Shown here: one piece after another, positions 28,223-39,769 of the stretch
Layout: each line of letters begins with the position of its first letter
Numbering within the stretch: position 1 is the stretch's first letter
Assembly (NCBI GenBank): GCA_002928965.1
Contig: PERU01000012.1
Location: 1 to 64,000, forward strand
From: Methylomonas sp.
Lineage (GTDB): Bacteria; Pseudomonadota; Gammaproteobacteria; Methylococcales; Methylomonadaceae
Length of the DNA stretch: 64,000 nt
Direction of reading: 5' to 3'
Notes under the pieces: model-generated
The model's input: the letters and a program-made list of their open reading frames with translations, nothing else
Told to the model about the DNA's origin: nothing
The model's database searches: none
Position numbers and translations under genes: made by a program

Positions 28223-28783
28223 TTATTTAACGGTCACCAGCGTGCCTTTTTCAACATACTGACTTAATCGATCAATTTGATCATTTGTTAAAGCAATACA
28301 GCCATGCGTCCAATCAAATTCCTCATGCACACTCAGGCTGGCACTACCTAGTCCGTGAATACCAATTTGTCCGCCAAGATCAGTATTTTGAGGTGGAATT
28401 TGCCCAGACATCTCAGCTTCGATAATGGCTTCGTAGGTTGCTTTACCAATCATGCCTTTTTGCAAGGCTTTTTCAGCATGATCCTGGTTAGGGTAGGTTA
28501 GGCCAAAGAATTTACGAAACGAGCTTTTTTCGTTAACCCATCCGATTCGATAATTACCTAGCGGGGTAATATCATCTCCTCGATGTTCCTTTGTGCCTGC
28601 GCCTTTGCGGCCAATAACCACGTGCTCTAACACTTCAAGCGTTTCTTCACCTTTCAGAATTTCAAGATTCCTGGTTTTTGTGTCGATTATTACTCTAACA
28701 TCAGGATCCGCAATACTGTGGCCTGAAACAAGACTCAAACCTAACAATGACACTCCAAACAATGTTTTCAGTCTCATAATCAA
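28223..28783 (-). CDS. Short L,D-transpeptidase (YkuD domain)
   Basis: 186 aa with a signal peptide (about 1-25, ending SIADPD). The catalytic region has IGIHGLG (140-146) and WTHGCIAL (158-165; Cys161). It consists of little more than the YkuD domain, without LysM. It lies 82 bases upstream of, and in the same direction as, the Lpp-like gene, which makes Lpp anchoring a reasonable but unproven role. Confidence 0.92.
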   Translation of the reverse strand: MIMRLKTLFGVSLLGLSLVSGHSIADPDVRVIIDTKTRNLEILKGEETLEVLEHVVIGRKGAGTKEHRGDDITPLGNYRIGWVNEKSSFRKFFGLTYPNQDHAEKALQKGMIGKATYEAIIEAEMSGQIPPQNTDLGGQIGIHGLGSASLSVHEEFDWTHGCIALTNDQIDRLSQYVEKGTLVTVK

Positions 28784-28860
28784 TCAGCTCACCTGCAACT
28801 CTGTTAATAATAAAGATTTTGGTGTAAGTTAAGGTTTTCTAATTGTCGCATTAAGGGTAA

Positions 28861-30504
<1,644 letters not shown>

Positions 30505-30719
30505 TCAATAAAAGCTCACTGCAATCTAGCTAAGATGTACGTTAACAACAATAAATGACAAGCATGTTAGCTAGGCGGAAAGCTGAAACATATAATGCAG
30601 TTGAATCAATTCAGTCAATTTCTGTCAGAACAGCGTAAAATTATAAAATACACTCAGCTTGGCGGGGGAAACTGTTAGGCATATGAAAACCTTAACTCAA
30701 GCATTCTATTTGCGTAACC

Positions 30720-32492
30720 ATGATAAATAAGCTGAACGCTATTAAACATTCACACCATAATTATGCTGGGCTGGCGATGTTGGTGTGTATTTCTTATGCT
30801 GTTAATCAATCGGCATACAGCGCAGATATACCTGCTTCCAATCTCGACTCACTTCCGGTTTTAATCGAAAATATTAGCACCCCGACTAGTATTGTGCCGA
30901 CTGACAATCCCATAGCTGCCATTTTACTTGGTAAGCAACACCCGCTGTTGATGCGAAGTGATTTTAGTCGCGTTAGCGAATTAGTGAATCAAATTTATCA
31001 AAGTAGCAATTTTCAACCGATTTGGTTTACGCCTGACCGGTCAGAAAAAAATCTGCAAGACTTGTTGAGCATATTAAATAACGCGGCGAGCGATGCGCTA
31101 ATGCCTGCTAATTATGACGCTGATCTGGTAGGTCAATGGATAAACAGCCAAAATTTGGACAGCAATACAACGGTGAGCTATGACGTTGCCTTGACAATAT
31201 GTCTTACCCGCTATTTGCATGACTTGCGACAAGGTCAAGTGGATCCTAGTGATGTGCAATACCCAGTCCACATTGCACCCAAGCCCACGATAGATATAGC
31301 GACGCTTTTGAAACAACATCTATCCTCGCAAACATTAGCAGAGCTGCCCGGCTATTTTGAGCCTAAGGCTAGGCAATATCAGCAACTGAAACAAATTTTG
31401 AATCGATCTCAACAATTAGGTCACCAAGCTAACTCAGGCGATTTTAAACCCGGCAAGTTGCTAAGACCCGGAAGCAAACATCCGCAAATTGTCACACTGC
31501 GCGAACGTTTAAAAGCCATTGATGTACTTGAAAGCAATAGCAACGCCGACAATCAGACTTACGATACCGAACTGGTTGCTGCGGTTAAAAAAGTTCAACA
31601 ACAGCATAATTTAAAAGCAGACGGGGTAATTGGTCCCGCAACTGTTGCTTTATTTAATCCCACTCATAGTGACAAAATCGCCCAAATCGAACTGGCCATG
31701 GAGCGTGCGCGCTGGATTCCAGATCCTACAGACGGGCCAATGATCTTGGTTAATATCCCGGCATTTGAGTTATGGGCCTTCAGTTCCATTGACGATCAAA
31801 ATCCACTCAATATGAAAGTGATCGTTGGAAAAGCGCCCGACAAGCAAACCCCACTGCTATGGGAGGAAATGAAATATTTGGAATTTATGCCTTACTGGAA
31901 TATTCCAAAAACCATCTATGAAAAAGAAATTCTGCCGAAAGTGGCTATAAATCAAGGCTATTTAGCCAGTCAAGAGATAGAGTTGGTTAGGCATCAAATT
32001 AGTGTGGAACGGGGTGGCGGCAGTTATTTGCGCGCAAGGCAGCGCCCGGGCAAAAAAAATCCATTGGGCCGCGTTAAATTTGTGTTTCCCAACACAGCGG
32101 ATGTGTACTTACACGACACACCTGGTCATGCGGCTTTTAATCGTCCGCGCCGCGACTTGAGTCATGGTTGTGTTCGAGTGGCAGATCCTGAGCAATTAGC
32201 TCAGTTTGTGCTGGGTGATCAACCTGGATGGGACAAAGATGCTATCAAACAGGCCATGTCTGCAGCTAAAACCCGTCATGTCACCTTAAAAAGATCAGTA
32301 CCCGTATTGTTTTATTACGCCACGACATTTGTTGATCACCAAAATCAGCTGCACTTCTACCCAGACATTTATGGGCAGGATGATCAGCTTAAAAAGGCTT
32401 TAAGTAAGGTGCAGCTTCCAACGACTGCAAATGCTAGCTCTGGTGATCCGTTAGCGGTGAGTAAATCCACGACATTATCCGCAAATCCATAA
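30720..32492 (+). CDS. L,D-transpeptidase, YcbB/LdtD family
   Basis: 590 aa, with an N-terminal export signal (about 15-35, ending SAYSADI). Domains in order are an N-terminal helical region, a PG_binding_1 domain (about 255-315: LKADGVIGPATVALFN) and a YkuD domain with HDTPGHAAFNRPRRDLSHGC; the catalytic Cys is in SHGCVR at 481-486. LdtD makes mDAP-mDAP cross-links in E. coli. As in E. coli (ldtD-ycbK), a YcbK-like gene is its neighbour, but here it converges from the other strand. Confidence 0.94.
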   Translation: MINKLNAIKHSHHNYAGLAMLVCISYAVNQSAYSADIPASNLDSLPVLIENISTPTSIVPTDNPIAAILLGKQHPLLMRSDFSRVSELVNQIYQSSNFQPIWFTPDRSEKNLQDLLSILNNAASDALMPANYDADLVGQWINSQNLDSNTTVSYDVALTICLTRYLHDLRQGQVDPSDVQYPVHIAPKPTIDIATLLKQHLSSQTLAELPGYFEPKARQYQQLKQILNRSQQLGHQANSGDFKPGKLLRPGSKHPQIVTLRERLKAIDVLESNSNADNQTYDTELVAAVKKVQQQHNLKADGVIGPATVALFNPTHSDKIAQIELAMERARWIPDPTDGPMILVNIPAFELWAFSSIDDQNPLNMKVIVGKAPDKQTPLLWEEMKYLEFMPYWNIPKTIYEKEILPKVAINQGYLASQEIELVRHQISVERGGGSYLRARQRPGKKNPLGRVKFVFPNTADVYLHDTPGHAAFNRPRRDLSHGCVRVADPEQLAQFVLGDQPGWDKDAIKQAMSAAKTRHVTLKRSVPVLFYYATTFVDHQNQLHFYPDIYGQDDQLKKALSKVQLPTTANASSGDPLAVSKSTTLSANP

Positions 32493-32610
32493 AATATAAA
32501 AATATAGTTGATTGGTATTAATTCAAAGCTTTACAGACATTTCTTTGTCTGTAGCCTTCGGACAGGCTGGCTTTCTGGGATGTGTGCTAATCAAGTAATT
32601 CTATAAGCAT

Positions 32611-32638
32611 AAAAAAGCGCCTGAGCAGGCGCTTTTTT
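32611..32638. terminator. Bidirectional terminator between ycbB-like and DUF882 genes
   Basis: The arms AAAAAAGCGCCTG and CAGGCGCTTTTTT give a GC stem with T runs on both strands. It serves the two convergent genes. Confidence 0.9.
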
Positions 32639-32654
32639 ATTCCCGTTACAAGTT

Positions 32655-33695
32655 TTATAAGCTCCAGGTCCTGAATGTGCCTGTATCGAGATGAATAAAA
32701 TTGGATTCAGGATAAAATCCTACTCCGCCACGATGCATTGCAAGTGCAGCATTATGGATACGGCGCAGATCAAAACGCTCAATACGAATATCCACCGCCC
32801 GGCCGTGCATATGGAAGCTATTGTTAGCAACACCGGAATGTTCGGCATGAAGACGCGCATTGGTTAATGGCGATCGGTAACCACAGATCACATCAAACGG
32901 CTGATACAAACCAAGCATTTGTTTCAAATCGTGCAATTGATCCAGTAGCTCTGGATCAATTGGATGCACATCTCCAGTTCGATAATCTCTAAGCAAAAAA
33001 CTAATTTCATTCAAAGCGTCATTCAAATAACGACCCTTTTCAAAATAAGTCAAATTTAACTTATCGCCAGTATGCGGATTCTGAAAAGCTAAAGCACGGT
33101 GGGTTGAAAAACGACCATGATCAGCCAAAAAAATTGGCTCCTGGGCCGGATTCAGGATTGACTCTCTATGACCATGTCCAGGTTGAATAATCGAGTGAAC
33201 CCTGGAGCCCGAAACATGATCGCGGTTTGGATGATTTGAGGCAATATGCACGGCCTTATTTTTGCCATACATATCACGCACTCGCATACTGTGCGATGAA
33301 TGCTGTTCATGGGTGGCACGCAGGCCTTTGTGCTCTTTAGAATGAATTGCATGGTTATTTCTGGCCAAAGTTTTACTTAACTTCCCATATTTACCCGCAA
33401 TATCTTTTTGCTGTTTAGCTAAAACATGATGACTGGCAGATACCTTGCCTGATTGATGCATTGCCTTAGTCGCTTTAATGGCAACATTTTTAGGCAGCCG
33501 CACAGCTGTCTTAGCTGATTGTGCTAAACGCTTGTTTTTGTCAGCTTTTACAGCAGCGCTTTTTGCAGCATGCACAATGCCTGGCATGCCGATCGATAAA
33601 AAAGCACCAACAGCCAATCGCCCAAAAAAACTGCGCCTAGACAGCTCAACATCATCGTTCTCTTCGCTTTGATTCTCTACATTATGTCTTAGCAT
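32655..33695 (-). CDS. DUF882/YcbK-like protein with Tat signal and long linker
   Basis: 346 aa from ATG 33695, which has GGAG 7 bases upstream; an ATG at 33719 is also in frame. The N-terminus has a twin-arginine signal (LSRRSFFGRL, then hydrophobic AVGAFLSIGMPGIVHA). The C-terminal DUF882/M15-like domain (last ~150 residues) contains CGYRSPLTNARLH and NSFHMHGRAVDIR, the likely metal-binding site. YcbK proteins are usually about 180 aa; here roughly 150 Lys/His/Ser-rich residues are inserted after the signal. It is probably a periplasmic peptidoglycan peptidase or cofactor of the adjacent L,D-transpeptidase. Confidence 0.9.
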   Translation of the reverse strand: MLRHNVENQSEENDDVELSRRSFFGRLAVGAFLSIGMPGIVHAAKSAAVKADKNKRLAQSAKTAVRLPKNVAIKATKAMHQSGKVSASHHVLAKQQKDIAGKYGKLSKTLARNNHAIHSKEHKGLRATHEQHSSHSMRVRDMYGKNKAVHIASNHPNRDHVSGSRVHSIIQPGHGHRESILNPAQEPIFLADHGRFSTHRALAFQNPHTGDKLNLTYFEKGRYLNDALNEISFLLRDYRTGDVHPIDPELLDQLHDLKQMLGLYQPFDVICGYRSPLTNARLHAEHSGVANNSFHMHGRAVDIRIERFDLRRIHNAALAMHRGGVGFYPESNFIHLDTGTFRTWSL

Positions 33696-34117
33696 CCATA
33701 ATCTCCAATTCAACATCATTCGGAAATTTAACGTTCCGAAAGCTATAACCTAAAATGCTACTGGGTGGATTATAGCATCGCATAACAAATCCAATTATCT
33801 TTTGCCCATTATGAATATCGCAAAGAGTTCAGTTTGCCACATCATACTCAACCCCACCTTGCTTTTGGGTATCGATGAATTGAAATTCGCTATTTACACT
33901 TTGGTAACTAATTCTGGCTGAAGCCATGAAAAAACACCTGAACAACAAAATATTGGCGCAGCCTGAGAGCTTTGGATATTGCTCACGGTTATCCGCATTT
34001 TTCAAAAAACACGTCAATACAATGTCGGAAATTCTGACAGGGCTGTGCTTAAGTGATTTTTTAAAGGAAATGTTGAGTGCCCTGGAATGAACGGACTGGG
34101 TATTCCAGATTTAAATG
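33696..34117. other. Intergenic region, no supported gene
   Basis: About 420 bases. A 54-codon plus-strand frame (ATG 33926 to TGA 34090) and a 62-codon minus-strand frame overlap here. Neither has a ribosome-binding site or recognisable content. No hairpin terminator or repeat was found. Confidence 0.4.
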
Positions 34118-34492
34118 TCAATAAAAGCCATTTCCTAACAAGGCTCCAGCTGCAGCACCTATTCCGGCCGCTAAAGGATCCCCCCTGCCTATTTCGTAGC
34201 CTATTGCACTGCCAGCCATTCCGCCAACCAAGCCCTGGGTTGAGCGTTGATCATATCGGTAATAATTTATCGGAGGTGGTGGAGGGGCATAGTAACGAGG
34301 TTGCACCGGGACATATTCCACTACTCGTTCAGGCACATAAATCCTCTCTACGCGATAACGAGGGTAATGATCGTGGTGGTGGCGATGATGATGCCGACGG
34401 TGTCCATGATAATCATCGTGCCAATCCGAATCTGCAAGAACGGCTGAAGACAATCCCACTCCAAGTAGAGCAAAAGTCGCTAATCTGATCAT
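34118..34492 (-). CDS. Glycine-zipper protein with His-rich segment
   Basis: 124 aa, signal peptide ending LSSAVLADS (about residue 21). A His/Arg/Asp-rich stretch (HGHRRHHHRHHHDH) is followed by a Tyr/Pro-rich linker (VEYVPVQPRYYAPPPPP) and a glycine-zipper hairpin (GLVGGMAGSAIGYEIG and AAGIGAAAGALLG). The family is envelope-associated and poorly characterised. The His cluster may bind metals, which is inference only. Upstream AGGAGGT is a strong ribosome-binding site. Confidence 0.85.
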   Translation of the reverse strand: MIRLATFALLGVGLSSAVLADSDWHDDYHGHRRHHHRHHHDHYPRYRVERIYVPERVVEYVPVQPRYYAPPPPPINYYRYDQRSTQGLVGGMAGSAIGYEIGRGDPLAAGIGAAAGALLGNGFY

Positions 34493-34586
34493 ATAACCTC
34501 CTAATTTGGTAATGATTCAGTTGCGACGGATTTTGATAAAAATGGCTTAAAATTAACTTAATGCCGGTTGCTCAAACTTTACTGAG

Positions 34587-35747
34587 CTAACCTTTATTAG
34601 CACGTGAAAAAGCATTTTTGATGGCTTGTGCCAATTCATGCACAGCCATAGCATAGTGTGTGCTTTGATTGTATCGCGTGATGACGTAAAAATTAGAGAA
34701 GCCGATTTTGTATTCATCTACATCGTTATGGCGTAACCATAGCAGGCGTAATTGCTCATCATTGCAGTGGCACTCGATGCTTGGTGCCAAACCGGCTTGA
34801 GTCAGGTGTTGTAGTGAATACACATGATCCAGCCCTGGCTCCAAGGTATTGGCTGTCGAGATATTACCTTGAATACCTGAGACGACAGGTTGCCCGGATT
34901 TCCAGCCGTGCTTGGCAAAATAATTGGCAACGCTGCCTATGCTATCTTCCGGGTCCCATAAATCACGGCGACCATCGCCATTGAAATCAACCGCCCATTC
35001 CAGGAAGCTGCTCGGCATGAATTGCCCCAATCCCATAGCGCCGGCAAAAGAGCCTATCGGTTTGCTGGGGTCTAGATGTTCGCTACGAGACATCACCAGG
35101 AAGTGTTCCAACTCGCTGCGAAAATAATCACCGCGACGCTGATAATCGAACGCTAAAGTCGTTAGGGCATCAATGACTCTGTGATTGCCGACATAGCTGC
35201 CAAAAGTGGTTTCAACCGCCATGATGCCAAGAATATATTCAGCGGGTACGCCATATTGTTGGCTGGCGCGTTTCAGTGCATTTTGGTGTTTTTGCCAAAA
35301 CCTGACGCCGGTATCAATATGTCGCGCATCCAGAAATTTGGCCCGATAACGTGACCAACTGCCTTTGCCGGGTTTGCCATGTAAGCTTTGATCGGATTTG
35401 GTCAGATAATCCAGCGTCCACTGCTTACGTTTGGCCTGCGAAAACAAACCGTTTAAATAATTCCGATCGAAACCATGCTTTTGCACCATGCTGTTAATAA
35501 ACTGCTGCAATTTAGGGTAGCCCGCATAATCGCCGGAAATGGAGGTTGCACGATACTCTCCCACGCTGGAAAGCGGGCGCAAATCCGGGTTGGCTTGACG
35601 AATTTGACTGGGTGCTGGTTGCAGACTGGGTGTTCTAACTGTTTGGCTGGAGAGTGGTGTTTTCTCAGGTTGGCTGGCGCAACCGCCAAATAAAAGCAGT
35701 GCTAATCCCAGGCTGAATTGTTTTGAAATAGAAAATCCGATGTTCAT
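34587..35747 (-). CDS. mltB: Membrane-bound lytic murein transglycosylase B
   Basis: 386 aa. The lipoprotein signal ends LLLFGGCAS (Cys23). The MltB catalytic domain has EYILGIMAVETTFGSYVG, with the catalytic Glu179, and later GSFAGAMGLGQFMPSS and DFNGDGRRDLWDPEDS, which resembles an EF-hand-like calcium loop. It cleaves glycan strands to 1,6-anhydro-muropeptides at the outer membrane. It lies directly downstream of pilU (14-base gap) on the same strand. Confidence 0.95.
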   Translation of the reverse strand: MNIGFSISKQFSLGLALLLFGGCASQPEKTPLSSQTVRTPSLQPAPSQIRQANPDLRPLSSVGEYRATSISGDYAGYPKLQQFINSMVQKHGFDRNYLNGLFSQAKRKQWTLDYLTKSDQSLHGKPGKGSWSRYRAKFLDARHIDTGVRFWQKHQNALKRASQQYGVPAEYILGIMAVETTFGSYVGNHRVIDALTTLAFDYQRRGDYFRSELEHFLVMSRSEHLDPSKPIGSFAGAMGLGQFMPSSFLEWAVDFNGDGRRDLWDPEDSIGSVANYFAKHGWKSGQPVVSGIQGNISTANTLEPGLDHVYSLQHLTQAGLAPSIECHCNDEQLRLLWLRHNDVDEYKIGFSNFYVITRYNQSTHYAMAVHELAQAIKNAFSRANKG

Positions 35748-35761
35748 TCTGTTAGGAGGGT

Positions 35762-36895
35762 TTAACGATAAAGACTGCCGTTGGTTTCGTCGGTTTCAGT
35801 GAGTTTGATTTCATCGTTATCAAAATCGGCATTTTCGGCACCCAATTTAATCATCAAGCGGACTTCATTGCGAGAATCGGCAGAATTTAATGCATCTTCG
35901 TAGCTGATTTTGCCCGCTGTGTACAAATCGTATAAGGCTTGGTCGAACGTTTGCATCCCATGCTCTCGGGAGTTTTTCATCAACTCCTTTAATTTATGCA
36001 CTTCGCCCTTGCGAATCAAGTCGGATACCAGCGGAGTATTTAACAAAATTTCAATGGCAGGGTAGCGGCCTTTGCCATCGGCTCGCTTGACTAGTTGTTG
36101 CGCCACAATGCCGCGTAAATTCAGCGATAGATCCATGAAAATCTGACCATGCATCTCTTCCGGGAAAAAATGTAGAATCCGGTCCAAAGCCTGATTTGCG
36201 TTGTTAGCATGGAGCGTACACAGGCACAAATGGCCCGTTTCAGCGAAGGTAATCGCATGCTGCATGGTTTCTTTGGTGCGGATCTCACCAATCAGAATCA
36301 CGTCAGGCGCTTGTCGCAGGGTGTTTTTCAATGCTACTTCATACGATTCTGTATCCAACCCAACTTCACGCTGAGTAATGATGCAGCCCTTGTGCGGATG
36401 CACAAATTCAATCGGGTCTTCAATGGTAATAATGTGACCATTGCTGTTTTCGTTACGGTGGCGAATCAGGGCGGCCAATGACGTTGATTTACCCGTACCG
36501 GTAGCGCCGACGAACAGCACCAGCCCCCGCTTTTGCATGATTACTTCTTTTAAAATTGGTGGTAGATGCAATTCTTCGGAAGATGGAATCGTGGTTTCGA
36601 TGCGGCGCAACACCATGCCGGCAGCGTCGCGCTGAGTAAAAACGCTGACCCTGAAACGACCCAGCCCATCAACGCCCATGGCGAACTGGCATTCCTTGGT
36701 GTGTTCAAACTCGTCTTTTTGACGCTGTTCCATGATGCTCAGGACCACTTTCAGTGCCTGGTCTGCTGTCAAAAAGTTTTTGGAGACTTCCACGACCTTG
36801 CCATCTATTTTCATGCAGGGCGGTTTGCCTGCAGTAATAAATAAATCCGATGCCTTTTTTTCTACCATCAAGGCTAATAGCGCTTTGAAATCCAT
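35762..36895 (-). CDS. pilU: Type IV pilus retraction ATPase PilU
   Basis: 377 aa. PilU is a PilT paralogue that helps forceful retraction. Walker A is GATGTGKST (130-138), and ITIEDPIEFVHPHKG and RQAPDVILIGEIR provide the Asp- and Walker B-type boxes. The C-terminus DFDNDEIKLTETDE is the longer acidic tail that separates PilU from PilT. It lies 14 bases after pilT. Confidence 0.95.
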   Translation of the reverse strand: MDFKALLALMVEKKASDLFITAGKPPCMKIDGKVVEVSKNFLTADQALKVVLSIMEQRQKDEFEHTKECQFAMGVDGLGRFRVSVFTQRDAAGMVLRRIETTIPSSEELHLPPILKEVIMQKRGLVLFVGATGTGKSTSLAALIRHRNENSNGHIITIEDPIEFVHPHKGCIITQREVGLDTESYEVALKNTLRQAPDVILIGEIRTKETMQHAITFAETGHLCLCTLHANNANQALDRILHFFPEEMHGQIFMDLSLNLRGIVAQQLVKRADGKGRYPAIEILLNTPLVSDLIRKGEVHKLKELMKNSREHGMQTFDQALYDLYTAGKISYEDALNSADSRNEVRLMIKLGAENADFDNDEIKLTETDETNGSLYR

Positions 36896-36909
36896 GCGGC
36901 CTCCAGTGA

Positions 36910-37947
36910 TTAACGGAACATGTCTTTGTTGACGGCTTTAACCATGGCAGCCTTAGCGGTAATTAAGCCTTTGTCGACCAGTTCTTTCAGGTTTTGATCC
37001 AGTGTTTGCATGCCGTCTTTGCGACCGGTTTGAATCGCCGAATACATTTGCGCGACTTTGGCCTCGCGGATCAGATTGCGTATCGCTGCTGTGCCGACCA
37101 TGATTTCATGCGCTGCAATTCGACCGCCGCCAACTTTTTTCAAAAGGGTTTGTGAAATGACCGCCTGTAACGATTCCGACAACATGGAACGGATCATGTC
37201 TTTTTCCGCTGCAGGGAATACATCAATGATACGGTCGATGGTTTTGGCTGCCGAGGTGGTGTGCAAGGTACCGAAAACCAAGTGACCGGTTTCTGCGGCA
37301 GTCAGAGCCAAACGGATGGTTTCCAAATCCCGCATCTCACCCACCAGAATGATGTCCGGGTCTTCCCGTAATGCAGAACGCAACGCTTCATTAAACCCCA
37401 AAGTATCCCGGTGTACCTCGCGCTGGTTAATCAGCGATTTCTGGCTTTCGTGGACAAACTCGATAGGGTCTTCGACGGTGAGAATGTGCGAATAATCGTT
37501 GCTGTTGATATGGTTGATCATCGCTGCCAGCGTGGTGGATTTGCCGGAACCGGTTGGGCCGGTGACTAGAATCAAGCCGCGCGGTTTAGTGCAAACTTCT
37601 TCAAAAAACTTGGGGGCGCCCAACTCTTCCAGGGTTAAAACCTTGGATGGAATGGTCCGGAAAACCGCGCCTGCGCCTCTATCTTGATTGAAGGCATTGA
37701 CCCGGAAACGCGCCACACCCGGCAAGGCAAACGAAAAGTCTGTTTCCAAAAACTCTTCATAATCGCGACGCTGCTTGTCATTCATGATGTCATAAATCAG
37801 CGCGTGGACTTCTTTGTGTTCTAACGCTGGAATGTTGATGCGGCGGATATCGCCATCGACCCGAATCATGGGTGGCAACCCGGCAGAGAGATGCAAGTCC
37901 GAGGCTTTGTTTTTAACAGAAAAAGTCAACAGTTCGGCGATATCCAT
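36910..37947 (-). CDS. pilT: Type IV pilus twitching motility ATPase PilT
   Basis: 345 aa, normal PilT length. PilT powers pilus retraction (twitching, DNA uptake). GPTGSGKST at 130-138 is Walker A; ILTVEDPIEFVHE and REDPDIILVGEMRDLETI follow. The C-terminal AIRNLIRE retraction motif is present. It forms an operon with pilU; the TsaP-like gene at 40 kb belongs to the same pilus machinery. Confidence 0.97.
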   Translation of the reverse strand: MDIAELLTFSVKNKASDLHLSAGLPPMIRVDGDIRRINIPALEHKEVHALIYDIMNDKQRRDYEEFLETDFSFALPGVARFRVNAFNQDRGAGAVFRTIPSKVLTLEELGAPKFFEEVCTKPRGLILVTGPTGSGKSTTLAAMINHINSNDYSHILTVEDPIEFVHESQKSLINQREVHRDTLGFNEALRSALREDPDIILVGEMRDLETIRLALTAAETGHLVFGTLHTTSAAKTIDRIIDVFPAAEKDMIRSMLSESLQAVISQTLLKKVGGGRIAAHEIMVGTAAIRNLIREAKVAQMYSAIQTGRKDGMQTLDQNLKELVDKGLITAKAAMVKAVNKDMFR

Positions 37948-38018
37948 GGTTCAAATCTCTATAAAGATGAAATAGTTTGAGCAAGAATAGTACAGATTGC
38001 TAATCGAATCGTGATTGA

Positions 38019-38360
38019 CTACTCAAGCTCGTGACGCGCCGCACAATGAATGCAAAGATTGGCGTAAGGCAGAGCGGTCAGGCGCTCTTTTCTGATCGGA
38101 TTTCCGCAGGTTAGACAGATGCCGTAGGTGCCTGCGTCAATATTGGAAATAGCCTGTTTGATTTTTTCAACTTCATCCCGTGCGGCATTGCCTAGCGCAT
38201 CCAGTACTTCGTCGTTCTCAGTCTCGACAGCTTGCTCGGAAAAATCCTGATCCAGGGGTTTATCAGTATGCCTGACGTCGGCGGTGATTTTCTCCAGCCT
38301 GTCATCCAGCTCTTCCAGCATGCTAAGTAAATGACTGCGAACATCTTGATATTCTTTCAT
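38019..38360 (-). CDS. DksA/TraR-family zinc-finger protein
   Basis: 113 aa. A coiled-coil-like N-terminus (about 1-75) is followed by a four-cysteine zinc finger, C82-LTC85 and C103-IHC106, in the TraR/DksA layout. It is shorter than DksA (about 150 aa), so a secondary-channel RNA polymerase regulator of the DksA-like or YbiI type is more likely than DksA itself. GGAG upstream of ATG 38360 gives a good ribosome-binding site. Confidence 0.85.
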   Translation of the reverse strand: MKEYQDVRSHLLSMLEELDDRLEKITADVRHTDKPLDQDFSEQAVETENDEVLDALGNAARDEVEKIKQAISNIDAGTYGICLTCGNPIRKERLTALPYANLCIHCAARHELE

Positions 38361-38545
38361 GAGTAACTCCGCAGCAAAGCTGCTATGGGTTGTGGCTGTT
38401 TTATAGCCGGTCGGTACCTTGCATGCTTATACAATGAACCGACAAGTGGTGCAATCAAGCCATTTAATATCGATAATTAAAGTGTAAGGTATTTAATAGG
38501 TTGGCAGGCTATACTGAAGTCACAAATCATTTTACGGAGCATGGC

Positions 38546-39769
38546 ATGAACAAAATCCGCGTCGAAAATCCGATTGTTGAAATTGATGGCGATGAAATGA
38601 CTCGAATTATCTGGCATTTCATCAAAGAGAAATTGATTCTGCCGTACCTGGATTTAACCATTGATTATTACGATTTAGGCATTGAACATCGCGATGCCAC
38701 AGATGATCAGGTGACCATTGATGCCGCACATGCGATACAGAAATACGGCGTTGGTATCAAGTGTGCCACCATCACTCCGGACGAATCACGGGTCGAGGAA
38801 TTCGGGCTTAAGAAAATGTACAAATCACCGAATGGCACCATTCGTAATATTTTGGATGGCACCGTGTTTCGTGAGCCGATCATTTGCAAAAACGTGCCTC
38901 GGCTGGTACCAAATTGGACACAACCGATCTGCATTGGTCGTCATGCTTTTGGTGATCAGTATCGGGCTACGGATTTTATTACCAAAGGGAAAGGCAAGTT
39001 AACGATCAGTTTTACCCCGGATGATGGCGGTGAACAACAAAGCTTCGAGGTGTACCACTTTGAGGGTGACGGCGTAGCCTTGGCCATGTACAACACCGAT
39101 GAATCCATCGCTGGCTTCGCCCGCAGTTGTTTCAACGTTGCGTTGGATAGAGGCTGGCCTCTGTATCTGTCCACTAAAAATACCATCTTGAAAAAATACG
39201 ACGGTCGCTTCAAAGATATTTTCGAAGCGATTTATCAAGCTGAATATAAAGACCAATTCGTCTCCAAGGGTATTGTTTACGAGCACAAGCTGATCGACGA
39301 CATGGTGGCGTCGGCCTTGAAATGGAATGGAGCATTTGTCTGGGCCTGTAAAAACTATGACGGCGATGTGCAATCCGATACGGTTGCCCAAGGCTTTGGT
39401 TCGCTGGGCCTGATGACTTCCACGTTAGTTACCCCGGACGGCAAAATAATGGAAGCCGAAGCAGCTCATGGCACCGTTACACGGCATTATCGTATGCATC
39501 AACAAGGCAAACAGACGTCGACCAACCCGATTGCGTCGATTTTTGCCTGGACACGCGGCCTGGCTTTTCGTGGCAAATTGGATGGCAACCATGAATTGAT
39601 ACAGTTTTGCGAAACATTGGAAAAAGTCTGTGTTGATACGGTTGAATCGGGAAAAATGACCAAGGATTTAGCGCTTTGTATCTATGGCGATGATTTGAAT
39701 GACGCGCATTACTTGAGTACCGAAGCGTTTTTGGAGGCTTTGCGAGAGAATCTTGAAAGCAACTATTAA
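38546..39769 (+). CDS. icd: NADP-dependent isocitrate dehydrogenase (eukaryotic-like type)
   Basis: 407 aa from ATG 38546, which has GGAG 6 bases upstream; a 15-codon longer TTG reading is unlikely. It oxidises isocitrate to 2-oxoglutarate. [18 protein letters not shown] near the start and [19 protein letters not shown] mark the dimeric eukaryotic-like IDP subfamily, distinct from the E. coli-type Icd. [20 protein letters not shown] and [10 protein letters not shown] carry the metal and cofactor residues. Confidence 0.94.
   Translation: MNKIRVENPIVEIDGDEMTRIIWHFIKEKLILPYLDLTIDYYDLGIEHRDATDDQVTIDAAHAIQKYGVGIKCATITPDESRVEEFGLKKMYKSPNGTIRNILDGTVFREPIICKNVPRLVPNWTQPICIGRHAFGDQYRATDFITKGKGKLTISFTPDDGGEQQSFEVYHFEGDGVALAMYNTDESIAGFARSCFNVALDRGWPLYLSTKNTILKKYDGRFKDIFEAIYQAEYKDQFVSKGIVYEHKLIDDMVASALKWNGAFVWACKNYDGDVQSDTVAQGFGSLGLMTSTLVTPDGKIMEAEAAHGTVTRHYRMHQQGKQTSTNPIASIFAWTRGLAFRGKLDGNHELIQFCETLEKVCVDTVESGKMTKDLALCIYGDDLNDAHYLSTEAFLEALRENLESNY

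Noticed and set aside
33829-34090. Small ORFs on both strands between the DUF882 and glycine-zipper genes
   Set aside because: 54- and 62-codon frames without ribosome-binding sites, overlapping each other on opposite strands.
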